This document shows, piece by piece, positions 1 through 10,056 of a stretch of DNA of 64,000 nucleotides; the first letter of the stretch is position 1, and each line of letters opens with the position of its first letter. The stretch is from positions 1 to 64,000 of the forward strand of contig JAHDVF020001370.1 in NCBI GenBank assembly GCA_022606425.2. The letters are read 5' to 3'. Origin of the DNA: Lepidostoma basale (lineage: Eukaryota > Arthropoda > Insecta > Trichoptera > Lepidostomatidae). The position numbers and the translations under genes are program-made. A model generated the notes under the pieces. That model was not told where the DNA came from, searched no databases, and worked only from the letters and a program-made list of their open reading frames with translations.

Positions 1-4
1 TAGA

Positions 5-371
5 TATGGTGGTTAGTTGGCACTAAAACTTTGCCCTGACAACGTGATGAGCGTTTCAGATCAGGCTAACCTTGAACCATATTAGGAAAGTATTGACATT
101 CATATAGGGAACTTATATCTAATAAATAACATGAAATATTTAGTACTGAAATCAACTGGAATTAGGCATTGCCCTGCGACCTAGCGTCGCATTCGAGGTT
201 GACGCTTGTTCAATACTAAAGATCACTTTTATTTATATATAAACAAATTAATGAACTTAAATCTAACACATGCCAATATGGTGGTTAGTTGGCACTAAAA
301 CTTTGCCCTGACAACGTGATGAGCGTTTCAGATCAGGCTAACCTTGAACCATATTGGGAAAAATATTGACA
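5..371. repeat. Two direct copies of a ~95-bp unit, 272 bp apart
   Basis: The stretch at 5-100 recurs at 277-371 with few differences. Each copy contains a hairpin-capable core: CTGA and TCAG arms enclose AACG and CGTT arms around a TGATGAG loop. I see no coding potential and do not recognise the family. The 176 bases between the copies are AT-rich spacer. Confidence 0.8.
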
Positions 372-403
372 TTAAAAAGGCAATTAGTACTTGGTAAACG
401 TCC

Positions 404-580
404 GAGTTCTGGGACGAACCCTGGGTGAATAACCTTCACCGCCCCTCGGAGGAGTTAGTTATAAGGGAACTAGCCTATGATGTGTACGACTGAGTTCTGA
501 CATCTTGTCCAGGGTGGATAAACACACCGCTCCCCCAGAAGAGTCAATTATAAGGAAACTAGCCTATGATGTGTACGACT
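404..580. repeat. Two ~88-bp tandem units
   Basis: Two adjacent units of about 88 bp each begin with GAGTTCTG and end with a shared stretch containing CCTATGATGTGTACGACT. Their middles differ by substitutions and small indels. No gene is visible. Confidence 0.75.
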
Positions 581-1196
581 GAGTTCTGGTATATTATACC
601 CGTGGCGACATGCCACTATTCAGAAGTAACTTTTTCCAAAGGGGCGTATCGTTGTAATACAAAACATACAACGAGCGTAATTGAACAGAAACAGTGACAT
701 GAACACTGATGCATTTAAAAAAAATAAAAAATTACATTAAATGTGAACTTACAAGAGGGTGAGATGTATTTACATATGAAATTTACATAACCTATTTTCG
801 TTAACTTATTGACTTAAAAACTAGTTATTATATACATAAGTAAATTTTGTTTCGCATAAACTCCAAATCTCGGCCGGAAGATCGTCCGAAACAATCAGGT
901 CCAATCCCGGCCGTGGGAATAGATTCTAGCCCATTCCGCCTGGGCTGAGTTTAGTTGACCACGGCAGATGGCTCGTGATTCAACTATCCGTAGGACACCT
1001 CCAGGGATATCCGACTTGAGGAGGCGGAGTCCCTATATTTGGCAATAGGAGGGCCTACCCCTTTCGCGTCTGAGGAACATAGTCCAAATATTCGTGTTGC
1101 GGTTTCCGAGGAAAATCCGCCATAATGTATTCTTAACTGGGAGATTTCCGAGTCAAGTGTAGTTTTTTTTTTTTTTCAGAGACAAATTTTCGCTGC
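581..1196. other. Unassigned spacer
   Basis: AT-rich to about 860, then a GC-richer block at about 870-1140. No open frame or RNA gene was recognised. A run of T lies at about 1162-1176. Confidence 0.5.
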
Positions 1197-1540
1197 GCGT
1201 GTCCGTGGTCATAATCAACCGGTATAGGTGTTTAGCAGATGGTGGTTGGCACGCGAGGGTATTTTAACATGCCCCCTTTATTGATTGGCATGGAATGAGG
1301 TATTTTTAACGTGCGCCCCATTCTGTAGTTGACGCACAAGAAACAAAAAACAAAGAAAGTTAATTTACGCGTGACCGTGGTTATAATCAACCGGTATAGG
1401 TGTTTAGCAGATGGTGGTTGGCACGCGAGGGTATTTTAACATGCCCCCTTTATTGATTGGCATGGAATGAGGTATTTTTTAACGTGCGCCCCATTCTGTA
1501 GTTGACGCACAAGAAACAAAAAACAAAGAAAGTCAATTTA
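1197..1540. repeat. 172-bp tandem duplication, two near-identical units
   Basis: Units starting near 1199 and 1371 are almost identical over 170 bp. They share the CAACCGGTATAGG block, the GCACGCGAGGG block and a terminal CAAGAAACAAAAAACAAAG. The high identity implies a recent duplication. No coding content was seen. Confidence 0.85.
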
Positions 1541-2113
1541 ATATTAACCATGAGAACTTATATTAGAGAAGGTTCAAGCATGGTAGACAACTTATACTTG
1601 AAAGACATATTATGAAAAAAAAAATTTAACTCGAAAAAGTTTAAACATGAAAGATATATTACACATGAACGGTATATTACACATGAAAGACATATTTAAC
1701 AAAAAAAACGAAGATTAAACTCGAAAAAATTTAAACATGATAGAGAAATTACATTGTCACACCTGAATGCCCCATTAAACATGAAAGACACATTAAACTT
1801 GAAAGGTATATTTATACTTGAAAAGGTTTGAACTCGAGAAAGGGAAACGCAAGAGTACACTTGAGAAAATTATACTTGAAAGAAAAATAAATAATGATTA
1901 GGCGCCATCTTATTTTTTGAAGAACGGATCAATAAGAAAACCGTTAAAAGAATTGACTTTAATTGTCACTGGTACCATTAGGGACTCGTGGTGTAATTAA
2001 AATATATATAATTTGGTATAAGTTCGAATTTGAGAAGAAGAGGACTAAAGCAGTGCATTCACCCTGCATGTACGTAGAGGAAGAAGAAGATTTGAGTTTT
2101 GATACGATCTAAC
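1541..2113. repeat. AT-rich array of degenerate short repeats, then spacer
   Basis: From about 1550 to 1890 a degenerate ~16-20-bp motif of the form CATGAAAGACATATT recurs many times, with partner forms CTTGAAA and CTCGAAAA. From 1890 to the Transib left end nothing was recognised. Confidence 0.55.
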
Positions 2114-2118
2114 CGGAG

Positions 2119-2245
2119 CACAGTGGTCCGGATTTGGGAAATAGTGGACTTAGGAACCAAAGTCATTATTTCGATTTGAAAAAAATTGCTTGCTGTAGAA
2201 AATCTAATTTGTAACAATATTTGTCATGTTCAACTTTTCGTTATT
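2119..2245. repeat. Transib left TIR, outer part
   Basis: Reverse complement of about 9925-10051. It begins with the heptamer CACAGTG, which matches the V(D)J signal heptamer. No nonamer-like ACAAAAACC was found at 12 or 23 bp. Confidence 0.85.
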
Positions 2246-2350
2246 GGACTTGGACTTGGATCTTCTGGCTTACAGAGGTTCAGCTCATGTGGCTATTCCT
2301 CTTACGTCTGATGGGAACATTGTTGGAAGGTGATTTGGTGGGTTATTAGT

Positions 2351-5100
2351 TTATTCGGGGGCATGATTTGTGTGGCCCGGAGTGTTCCTCTGAAGGAGAA
2401 TCGATTTTGGGCGCTTGTGGCGGCTGGAAGTGTTTGGGTCGTAATTAGAGAGGTCTTTTATTGTGTGGTTGGGATGTGAAGGGAGTCCTTTGTAAAAACG
2501 TTCGGCAAGTTTCAGAATGAATTCATCTATCATCGGGGTTCCCGATTCTAGGTGCAGTTGTGTAATCCTGGTCCATGAAGGCGCACCAAGCGATAAACGG
2601 ATAGCCTTATTTTGCAGGATTTGGAGTTTTTGTATGTGACTCGAAGCTGCATAGCCCCAGATTGGGGCTGCATAAGTGAAGATCGGCCTTATAACTGTTT
2701 TGTATATCAGGAGTTTATTGTCGATGCTTAGTTTACTGTTTCTAGCTAACATTGGGTAGAGGGCTGAGATTGCTTTTGACGCGGCTTTGACTTTATTTGT
2801 ACTGTGTGGCCTCCATGTCAGCTTAGAATCCAAGGTAACCCCAAGGTATTTGATTGTTTTGGTCCAAGGAACGTCTTGGCCGAACATTTTTATGTTGGGA
2901 ATGTTTGGAGGAATGTGTCTTTACTGAAAAGGGTCGCTGCGCTTTTACTCGGATTGATGGTAATGCGCCAGTTTCTGCACCACACCTCTAGCACATCGGC
3001 CTGTTTTTGCACCCTGCGGGTCGCGAGAAGCGGCCTTTTAGCACTGGAGATGATGCCCGTATCGTCAGCGAATTGGGCAATGTGGGTGTTCTGATCTCGG
3101 GGAAGAGTGATATCACTGCAGTAGATGTTGAACAGAGTAGGAGCCATTACTGAACCTTGGGGAACTCCTGCTCTGATAGGGCGTACAAGGGATTTGGCCT
3201 TGTTGATTTTGACGCTGAAAAGGCGATCGGACAGAAAGCTGGCTATGAGTTGAATCATAGGCAGGGGGATGTTTGCTTTTCCCATTTTGTATAACAGGCC
3301 GGTGTGCCAGACGCGGTCGAATGCTTTACTGACATCTAGGGAAAAGAAAGTGGTGAATTTGCGCGTGTTAAAGTTTGTGGTAATAAGTTCAACTACACGA
3401 AGTAGCTGATGTTGTGTGGAGTGTTGGGCACGGAAACCGTGTTGAAAATCTGGAATGGTACTCTGTTCGTGAAGTGTTGTTTTGAGTCTTGATTGTATGA
3501 GTTTTTCCAACAATTTACCAGTGCAAGGAAGAAGACTAATTGGTCTATGATTTGAAGGAGCTGTTAGGTCCTTGCCTGGCTTGGGAAGAAGGATAACGTC
3601 TGCGATTTTGTAGGGTTTCGGGAAGTATCGGAGTCTAAGGGATGCGTTGAAGATCGCTGTCAGGGCACAGATGCCTTTGAGAGGGAGAGATTTGAGAATT
3701 TTGTTAGATATTGAGTCAGGACCTGGTGATTTGCGGGTATTAAGATATTTTATTTGTTGTTTCACCTCTCTAGGTGAGGTGAATGGGATCGGTGGGGATG
3801 AAGGAGTTTTGGCTAAGAGTTGTGAAACGCGAGATTCGATCGAGGCCACGAATAATGGATTGTCATGTTCGTTATTTGTCGTGAATTGATCTTCTAGGCT
3901 CGATGCAAATGTTTCTGCCCTGTCGGCGTCGGAGTACACTAATCCATTTGGACCTTGTAACGGTGTGATTCTTGAGTGGGGTTTGCGAAGATTTTTGGAT
4001 AAATTCCAGAAGGCTGTCTTGTCGTCATCGTTTAATGACTCTAGATAATCCATCCAGCGGTCATTGCGTAAGTCGGTGATGGCTTTTTTGACGTCAATGT
4101 TTAGTTTGTTGAGAAGTGTTTTATCCTGAGGTTGTCGATATTTTTGCCATCTTTTTCTAATGGTATTTTTGTGGCGTATTATCTGTTGGATATCGGCAGG
4201 TAGATTTGGTCTGTATATGTCGTTGTCTACAACTGTGGTTGCATTTTTTAGAGCAGACTGTAGGATAAATGTCATTTCATTCGTGACCTGATCGAGAGAT
4301 TCTGGGTCTGGAATTTTTGTTGGGATTTTGATCATTTCGTGGATGATTTCGGGAAGAGAATACCAATTAATTTTATTTCTGGTGGGGAAATGGGGGTCAC
4401 GGTGGAATGGTTCATCAGAGATGTAGATAAGTATAGGGATATGATCAGAGGATAGTTCGTCTACTACCTGCAGGGTGAGAGGGAGGGTAAAGTTTTTAGT
4501 CATGACAATATCGATGACGTCCGGGGAATGTTTTGGATTTTTATTGAAAATTGTCGGAGTATCGGGAGCTGTGATGAATATGTCTGGTCGATTTTGGAAA
4601 TAGTCGAAAAGATCTTTGCCTTTCTTATTATCTTTGAAACTGTGCCAGGCGCCATGTTTGGAATTTAGGTCTCCAGCTAGGACTGTGGGAATGTTTTCGA
4701 AGAAAATATCGTCCAGTTCTATTGGAGTGAATCGTCTACGAGGTGGAGAGTAGGCGGAAATGAATTTAAGGGGACCAGAATTTTTTGTTTGTATCACTAT
4801 AGCAGTGGTTTCAATATTTATGTTAGAAGGTGTTGTTGAGGAGCAATGCTGGAGGGATTTTTTTATTAGGATTGCTGTACCACCTCCTTTGTTATCAAGG
4901 CGGTCGGTTCGGTAGGTGAGGTAATTAGGGATAGAGTAGCGAAGGCTAGGTTTAAGCCACGTTTCTGTGACAAGAAGAATGTCAAGGTTGTAGGTCGAGA
5001 GGAAGTGTTCTACCTCCAGGCGGTGTGATCGCAGGGTACCACCCGCGTTCCAAAATGCCACTTGGAGGTTGGTTGGTAGGGTAGGTGTAGGGTTAGACAT
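2351..5100 (-). pseudogene. LINE ORF2: APE endonuclease-reverse transcriptase, one frameshift
   Basis: It nicks target DNA and reverse transcribes the element. The N-terminal endonuclease has NAGG, TETWL, GDLNSKHGAW and SDHIPI motifs (residues about 18-225). The reverse transcriptase follows with PGPDSIS, RPISLLPCTGKLLEKL, SLDVSKAFDRVWH, GVPQGSVMAPTLFN and the catalytic FADD box. The frame is open for 736 codons (2890-5100), then shifts. The second copy shows that one T is missing in a T-run near 2920-2925. The remaining 178 codons, with YLGVTLDSKLTW and the C-terminal thumb-like part, lie in another frame at 2351-2887. Apart from this single-base loss the protein looks complete, so the inactivation is recent. 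Confidence 0.9.
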
Positions 5101-6769
5101 TAGATGGGTTGATGGCGTTGAAGGTGACAGTCTTTCTTAGCTCATTAACCAAGCTTGAAAAACCTTGGATTAGTGCATGGAAAGGATCAATTTGTGGAGG
5201 GAAAATTTGTGGAATCGATGTTTGTGTGGGGGGGCTAGTTGATGCGGCCATCTTGGCATATGAAGGCGCTGGCCATTGTGTGTTCACGAAGGCAAGGGTA
5301 CTTATTATTTTAGATGGTGATGGCTGAGGGTTTGTTTGTCCGCAAGGCTGGGTTCTTTTCGGGTGCTTTGGACACCCACTGAAGTTGGCTGGGTGTGACC
5401 CTGCGCATAGGGCGCATTTGGCCGGAGTATTGCGAGATTTTGTGCAGGTGGAGGTGTGGTGCTTCTGTCCGCACTTCACGCACCTCGGATCAGCGTGGCA
5501 GCCCGAAGTTGCGTGACCGAACTGTTGACAGTTGAAGCACTGGCTGGATTTTGTTTTAGAGTGGGGTGACTCCACCCGCACCCTAAATTTGTCGACCTCT
5601 TGGAGGTCGGAAAATATTTTTTTGCCTTGATCCGATCGCTCCAGGTCGACCATCATCATGGCGATGGGTCGCCTTTCGGGACCGGCTTTCATTCTCTGGA
5701 CTTTAAGAATGGGAAACCCTAGTTCCTTGAGCTGGTTGTGGAATTGGGTGGTGGAGACCCATTCGGGAACATCTCGAATGACAGCTTTTAGTGGCTTATC
5801 GCCATTCAATCTAAAGGAATGGAATTTTTCACCTCGCTCAATCAGGAGTTTGGTGGCCATTGTGTGGGCGAGGGCGGATTTGGGAGTTATATTGATACAG
5901 TCCTTTGTGTTTTTGGCGACGAAGTCAACATCATTTTCGATCAGGGCTGCGTTGATGGAAGGCCAGTTGATGTTGGCCTTGTAAATTATGATTGGAGGCA
6001 CTCTCGTTATTTTCGAGAGAAAGTCTGATGGGAGAGAAGAGGAAGAGGAAGGGGGAGGAGAGGAAGTGGAAGGGAGAGAAGATGAAGTGGAAGGGAGAGA
6101 AGAGGAAGTGGAAGGGGAAGTGGAAGGGAGAGAAGAGGAAGTGGAAGGGGAAGTGGAAGGAAGAGGAGAGGGAGTGGGAGATATAATCGTGTGAGAAGAA
6201 ATTTTGTTTGGCGAAGTGTGGAAGGGGCTTTCAGATGAAGAATTTTGGTCATGGAAGGCAGATGTTTTTCGTTTCCGATTGTTTGTTGCCGTTTCCCATT
6301 CCATAGAATGATCAGAGGTTGGTGGGGGTGAGCACGATCTTGATTGGACAAGGTGTTTGGTGGGAGTGGAGATGGTGCTGGTAATTGTGGTAGATAATGA
6401 GTTGGTCACAATTTTTTTGGCCGTATCGTTTGCGGAGAAGGAGGAGGAGGGCGCGGGAGTAGTAGAAGGCGTAATAACTGAATGGTTGTTAATGGAGGGG
6501 CCATTGATGGAGACTTGAGATTTCTCATTAACTGAAGAGTGGGATAAAGGGGGTCTTATGTCAGGCAAGGATGCCAACATTTCTCGGTAGATAGGGTGAT
6601 TGTACGACACTGAATGTCCCTCCTCGATAACATCCTCCCTCTCGAGAGAGCGAAGGAGAATCTCGCCGAGGACCTGAACATCGGTATTTTTCATTTTGCG
6701 TTTCTCTGTTATTAGTTTTATAAATTTGTTCAGTTCGTCCATGTCAGTTGCGCTAATTTTTTTATGCAT
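5093..6769 (-). CDS. LINE ORF1: gag-like nucleic-acid-binding protein
   Basis: 558 aa. In LINEs of the Jockey clade this protein binds the element RNA and forms the ribonucleoprotein. Three zinc knuckles are visible: CFNCQQFGHATSGC at residues 411-424, CVKCGQKHHTSTC at 430-442 and CALCAGSHPANFSGC at 452-466. A pre-knuckle region of about 110 residues before them, containing AVIRDVPEW and LKELGFPILKV, resembles the PRE_C2HC domain of Jockey-type gags. The N-terminal half is Ser/Thr/Pro-rich and includes a repeated PSTSPSTSSSL tract encoded by a purine-rich minisatellite (about 6020-6180). It overlaps the ORF2 start by 8 nt, which suggests coupled translation. It is intact. The start is the first Met; the Met at residue 9 is possible. 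Confidence 0.9.
   Translation of the reverse strand: MHKKISATDMDELNKFIKLITEKRKMKNTDVQVLGEILLRSLEREDVIEEGHSVSYNHPIYREMLASLPDIRPPLSHSSVNEKSQVSINGPSINNHSVITPSTTPAPSSSFSANDTAKKIVTNSLSTTITSTISTPTKHLVQSRSCSPPPTSDHSMEWETATNNRKRKTSAFHDQNSSSESPFHTSPNKISSHTIISPTPSPLPSTSPSTSSSLPSTSPSTSSSLPSTSSSLPSTSSPPPSSSSSLPSDFLSKITRVPPIIIYKANINWPSINAALIENDVDFVAKNTKDCINITPKSALAHTMATKLLIERGEKFHSFRLNGDKPLKAVIRDVPEWVSTTQFHNQLKELGFPILKVQRMKAGPERRPIAMMMVDLERSDQGKKIFSDLQEVDKFRVRVESPHSKTKSSQCFNCQQFGHATSGCHADPRCVKCGQKHHTSTCTKSRNTPAKCALCAGSHPANFSGCPKHPKRTQPCGQTNPQPSPSKIISTLAFVNTQWPAPSYAKMAASTSPPTQTSIPQIFPPQIDPFHALIQGFSSLVNELRKTVTFNAINPSNV
6020..6180. repeat. Purine-rich minisatellite inside LINE ORF1
   Basis: Repeats of about 21 bp built from GGAAGTGGAAGGGAGAGAAGA variants. 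On the minus strand they encode the PSTSSSLPSTS tract of ORF1. Copy number probably varies between LINE copies. Confidence 0.8.
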
Positions 6770-7218
6770 TTTGAGACACTGGTATACTGTTATGGAGATG
6801 GAATGTGAGTGATAGCGTATGTGATGAGGTAATGCGAGTGTTTGGATGGTGGAATGGATCAGGCACAGAGTAGACTGTTATTTCACTGATTGTCACTTCA
6901 CTCGCGATGTATGTTTCAAGATGGCGGGCAAGATGGCGACCGAGCGGTCGGCCAAGCAAGTGCCAGCACAGGAACGAAGTTGTGAAACAAGATGGCGGTG
7001 ACTTAAAAACTATTGCACAACAGTTTGAGAACACATTTTTGTACGAATTTCAGGCATGGAACGATTATTAAAACACAATTTAACACTAACAATACATATT
7101 AGAAAAACTTAGGAACAGAATAAACGTAACTGAATACTGGAAGCTCAGTTATATCTGAGAAAAACGTGGAGCGTAACGCAGTGACACTAACGTGATTAAT
7201 GGCGGACGTGTGAATCCC
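6770..7218 (-). promoter_or_regulatory. LINE 5' UTR
   Basis: About 450 bp between the LINE 5' end and the ORF1 start. LINEs of this clade usually carry an internal promoter here. The motif CAAGATGGCGG and close variants (CCGCCAT-like on the plus strand) occur several times at about 6918-6998. YY1-like CAAGATGGC words are common in LINE promoters; a role here is inferred. Confidence 0.45.
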
Positions 7219-7231
7219 ACTTTTCGTTATT

Positions 7232-7788
7232 TGGAGCTTAACATGGTTTAAAAAAATACAAACAAAAAAAATGTATGGAGTAAAATTGAATTATATTTTT
7301 TTCTCAATATATTTTAAATTGCTAGCAACGAAACTTTTTGTCTATTAACGTATGTAATTAGTACTTTATGTCCATATTTTTTTCTTTCCAATATACTTGC
7401 ATAAAAAAAAAAAAAAAAATTTCACAACACAACAAATGTTTCTGCCAGAAGATTTGGTTGGGTGGTTATGATGCACAATTATTTCTTTATTACAAATAAG
7501 AAAACCAAAATTGCCTATCACCTCCAGTTTTTTAAATATTCTCCAAAAACTGCATTTTAAAGTATGAAAACCCATGCTTACAAATATAATGTTATTATAA
7601 TGGAGTGCTACATAAAAATTTATTTTATGAATGAGTCGTTACTGCAGTTTTTAAGAATTATGCGAAACAAATAAATAATTATTAACACCTTCTTTATGGT
7701 AATAATTCACCGTTATGACTTATTTGATGAATCATTAAAGGAATTTCCTGCACTTTCTAAGAATTATATGGAATAAATAATATAAAAT
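7232..7788. repeat. Transib left TIR, inner part
   Basis: Continuation of the left inverted repeat after the LINE. It is complementary to about 9372-9925, including the poly-A/T tracts and the block around CCAGAAGATTTGG. The transposase 3' end lies inside this arm, so the last roughly 18 codons are repeat-derived. Confidence 0.85.
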
Positions 7789-9075
7789 TGCTGCGGATGT
7801 CGTATCTGTAATAATAGTAGCTACTTTGCCATCTATCATTGTCATGTGCAGCTCATGAGTAATTTCGTAATTACCGCATTTTGATGCAACCAAATTACGT
7901 ATTTCTTCCTTCATTGCCGCATTTTCTTGGTTGACAAAGTCAATGGTTTCTTTTGCGAACTGGAATTTGACAGGCCTACAGTAAAACGTCGAAGATGGCT
8001 TCGGATTTTCCCAAATGACCACATTGTTCGACTCCAACTTCAAAGAAACAAGGCTCGTCATGAACACCGAAGACTCATCAAATTCTGTCAGTTCACTCTT
8101 CTGCCTATATTTGCTTTGTGTTGAAGATCCGTCAAATCCCCATTTGCTTGTTAGCTTCAGATTCCCACTCGAAATACCTAGTTTGTCTCCCACAATTTGC
8201 AGGATCTTCTGAATAGTCAAATCCAAAAGTGCTTGCAAGTTCACTTTTGCTCCGTGTTCAGATATTTCAACGTCTTTGGCATCCGGATAGCACCTCTTCT
8301 TAGCTTCTAATAATTTGTGGTAGGAAGGAAGCTGCAGAGAATTCTTCCAATCTGACATTGCAGCCCTTAACGTCAGATATTTCCACTTTGACAGATCTAA
8401 TGAAGTAGTAAGAGCCAAAGCTTGGTTTTCCTGATTTGTTTTCTTCTTTTCCTTATCGAATAAATGCGATTTGACATCTGGGGCTTTGTCAGGATTCTTC
8501 AAGAGGTGATCAATAATGCGAGCAAGGATCTCTTTTCCATTCGATTTTAGCCTAGTGACCAAAGCAAAAGCTAACTTCTCTTCCGAATAGTCACTCAATG
8601 TACCCGACCGCCTTTTCTTCTGCTTGTTCCCCAGGTCTGCAAATGGTTTTCTTGTTTGAACTTCTGTAGAAGTGCCCATATCTTTAGTGGCCATAGATGT
8701 AGATGCTATGATGATTTCATTAGATTCCGCTAAATATTGATTCTCTTGCTCTAAATATTCGGTTTCTGCAATATTTTCGGTTTCTTTAAAAATCTCGGCG
8801 AGATTTACGGAATTGCAGGAAGGCCACTGGATTCTTGCTTTCAACCAGTTCAAATGCTTATTTATAAATTTGTTTTGAATTCTGTGGGCCGCGGTCCATC
8901 TTCTCTTCAAGTTGACAGTGAGATATCTTGCAAATTTCAATATCACTTCAGAATCTTCTGGTGAGATTTCAAGCGAAATGGAGTTCAAAATTGCTCGGTG
9001 GAGTCGCTTGTAGTCCTTGAGGTCTCCTTCTCGTAGAAATGTGTAAATGTCCATATGAGTGCCAAATCGAGTCAT
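7735..9075 (-). CDS. Transib transposase, C-terminally truncated (RAG1 core relative)
   Basis: 446 aa; Transib transposases usually have about 650-700. Recognised by KWGFDGSSTQSKYRQK (residues 311-326, first catalytic Asp D315), by NPKPSSTFYCRPVKF (358-371), and by HMTMIDGKVATIITDTTS (410-427), where D415 is the likely second acid. The N-terminal region carries KPFADLGNKQKKRRSG and YSEEKLAFALVTRL, shared in pattern with the Transib relic at 17414. After TDTTSAAI the frame runs into the left inverted repeat and stops, so the zinc-binding segment and the third catalytic residue (Glu) are missing. It therefore cannot catalyse transposition alone. The frame is otherwise open with no stops, unusual for a dead copy. 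It could be domesticated, a repressor, or simply young. Confidence 0.85.
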   Translation of the reverse strand: MTRFGTHMDIYTFLREGDLKDYKRLHRAILNSISLEISPEDSEVILKFARYLTVNLKRRWTAAHRIQNKFINKHLNWLKARIQWPSCNSVNLAEIFKETENIAETEYLEQENQYLAESNEIIIASTSMATKDMGTSTEVQTRKPFADLGNKQKKRRSGTLSDYSEEKLAFALVTRLKSNGKEILARIIDHLLKNPDKAPDVKSHLFDKEKKKTNQENQALALTTSLDLSKWKYLTLRAAMSDWKNSLQLPSYHKLLEAKKRCYPDAKDVEISEHGAKVNLQALLDLTIQKILQIVGDKLGISSGNLKLTSKWGFDGSSTQSKYRQKSELTEFDESSVFMTSLVSLKLESNNVVIWENPKPSSTFYCRPVKFQFAKETIDFVNQENAAMKEEIRNLVASKCGNYEITHELHMTMIDGKVATIITDTTSAAILYYLFHIILRKCRKFL

Positions 9076-9275
9076 GATTTTCAGGCCCTTTTCTGGTCGC
9101 GGTCAAGTTCAAGGTATGTTGCTTCTTCAAAAATTCAGTAGCTAGTAACCCAAAAATGCGCTCCTGCGTGTTTTATATACGAAAAGAAGTAGGTGAATTG
9201 ATATGGTGATACATAAAATGAGTCATTAAGGTACCATTACAATTAAACGGGTATTCATGAGTCTATTTTTATATT

Positions 9276-10051
9276 TGTTGCATATAATCCTTAGCAACTG
9301 CAGGAAATTGCCATAATGATTCATCAAATAAGCCGCGCTACCATTACCACGAAACAGGTAAAAATAGTATTTTTGTATATTATTTGTTCCATATAATTCT
9401 CAGAAAGTGCAGGAAATTCCTTTAATGATTCATCAAGTAAGTCATAACGGTGAAATTTTACCATAAAAAAAGGTGTTAATAATTATTTATTTGTTTCGTA
9501 TAATTCTTAAAAATTGCAGTAACGACTCATTCATAAAATAAATTATTATGTAGCACTCCATTATAATAACATTATATTTGTAAGCATGGGTTTTCATACT
9601 TTAAAATGCAGTTTTTGGAGAATATTAAAAAAACTGGAGGTGATAGGCAATTTTGGTTTTCTTATTTGTAATAAAGAAATAATTGTGCATCATAACCACC
9701 CAACCAAATCTTCTGGCAGAAACATTTGTTGTGTTGTGAAATAATTTTTTTTTATGCAAGTATATTGGAAAGAAAAAAATATGGACATAAAGTACTAATT
9801 ACATACGTTAATATAAAAAAAGTTTTGTTGCTAGCAATTTAAAATATATTGAGAAAAAAATATAATTCAATTTTACTCCATACATTTTTTTCGTTTGTAT
9901 TTTTTTAAACCATGTTAAGCTCCAAATAACGAAAAGTTGAACATGACAAATATTGTTACAAATTAGATTTTCTACAGCAAGCAATTTTTTTCAAATCGAA
10001 ATAATGACTTTGGTTCCTAAGTCCACTGTTTCCCAAATCCGGACCACTGTG
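9276..10051. repeat. Transib right TIR with subterminal repeats
   Basis: Right arm (about 9372-10051) complementary to the split left arm. Inside and next to it a ~60-bp motif recurs at about 9276, 9384 and 9490, with a period near 110 bp. Each copy contains CATATAAT, CTGCAGGAAAT-like and TGATTCATCAA-like words. Subterminal repeats like these often serve as transposase-binding sites; that role is an inference here. Confidence 0.75.
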
Positions 10052-10056
10052 CGGAG

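Larger units (their letters stand above)
2246..7218 (-). mobile_element. Jockey-clade LINE, nearly full length
   Basis: A 4.97-kb non-LTR retrotransposon on the minus strand. It has ORF1 (zinc-knuckle gag-like), ORF2 (endonuclease-reverse transcriptase, one frameshift) and about 450 bp of 5' UTR. It is bounded by the 13-bp target duplication ACTTTTCGTTATT (2233-2245 and 7219-7231). The empty site is preserved in the right Transib TIR near 9925-9940. The 3' end carries a short CCAAGT repeat rather than a clear poly-A. A second, truncated copy at 28417-29584 confirms the 3' boundary. Confidence 0.9.
2119..10051 (-). mobile_element. Transib (RAG1-like) DNA transposon with ~700-bp inverted repeats, split by a LINE
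   Basis: The element starts CACAGTGG at 2119 and ends CCACTGTG at 10051. It is flanked by the 5-bp duplication CGGAG (2114-2118 and 10052-10056). CACAGTG termini with a 5-bp GC-rich target duplication are Transib hallmarks. The terminal inverted repeats are very long. The left arm is 2119-2245 continued at 7232-7788, and the right arm is about 9372-10051. A Jockey LINE and its 13-bp target duplication interrupt the left arm; without them the element is about 2.95 kb. Between the arms is a single transposase ORF on the minus strand. Family assignment rests on the ends plus the protein motifs. The arms are similar but not identical. Confidence 0.85.

Noticed and set aside
5..371. Hammerhead ribozyme in the 95-bp repeats (TGATGAG present)
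   Set aside because: TGATGAG sits in the loop of a hairpin and there is no following GAAA box with stem III and cleavage triplet.
5988..6194. Glu/Gly-rich plus-strand protein
   Set aside because: Shadow of the purine-rich minisatellite within LINE ORF1 on the opposite strand.
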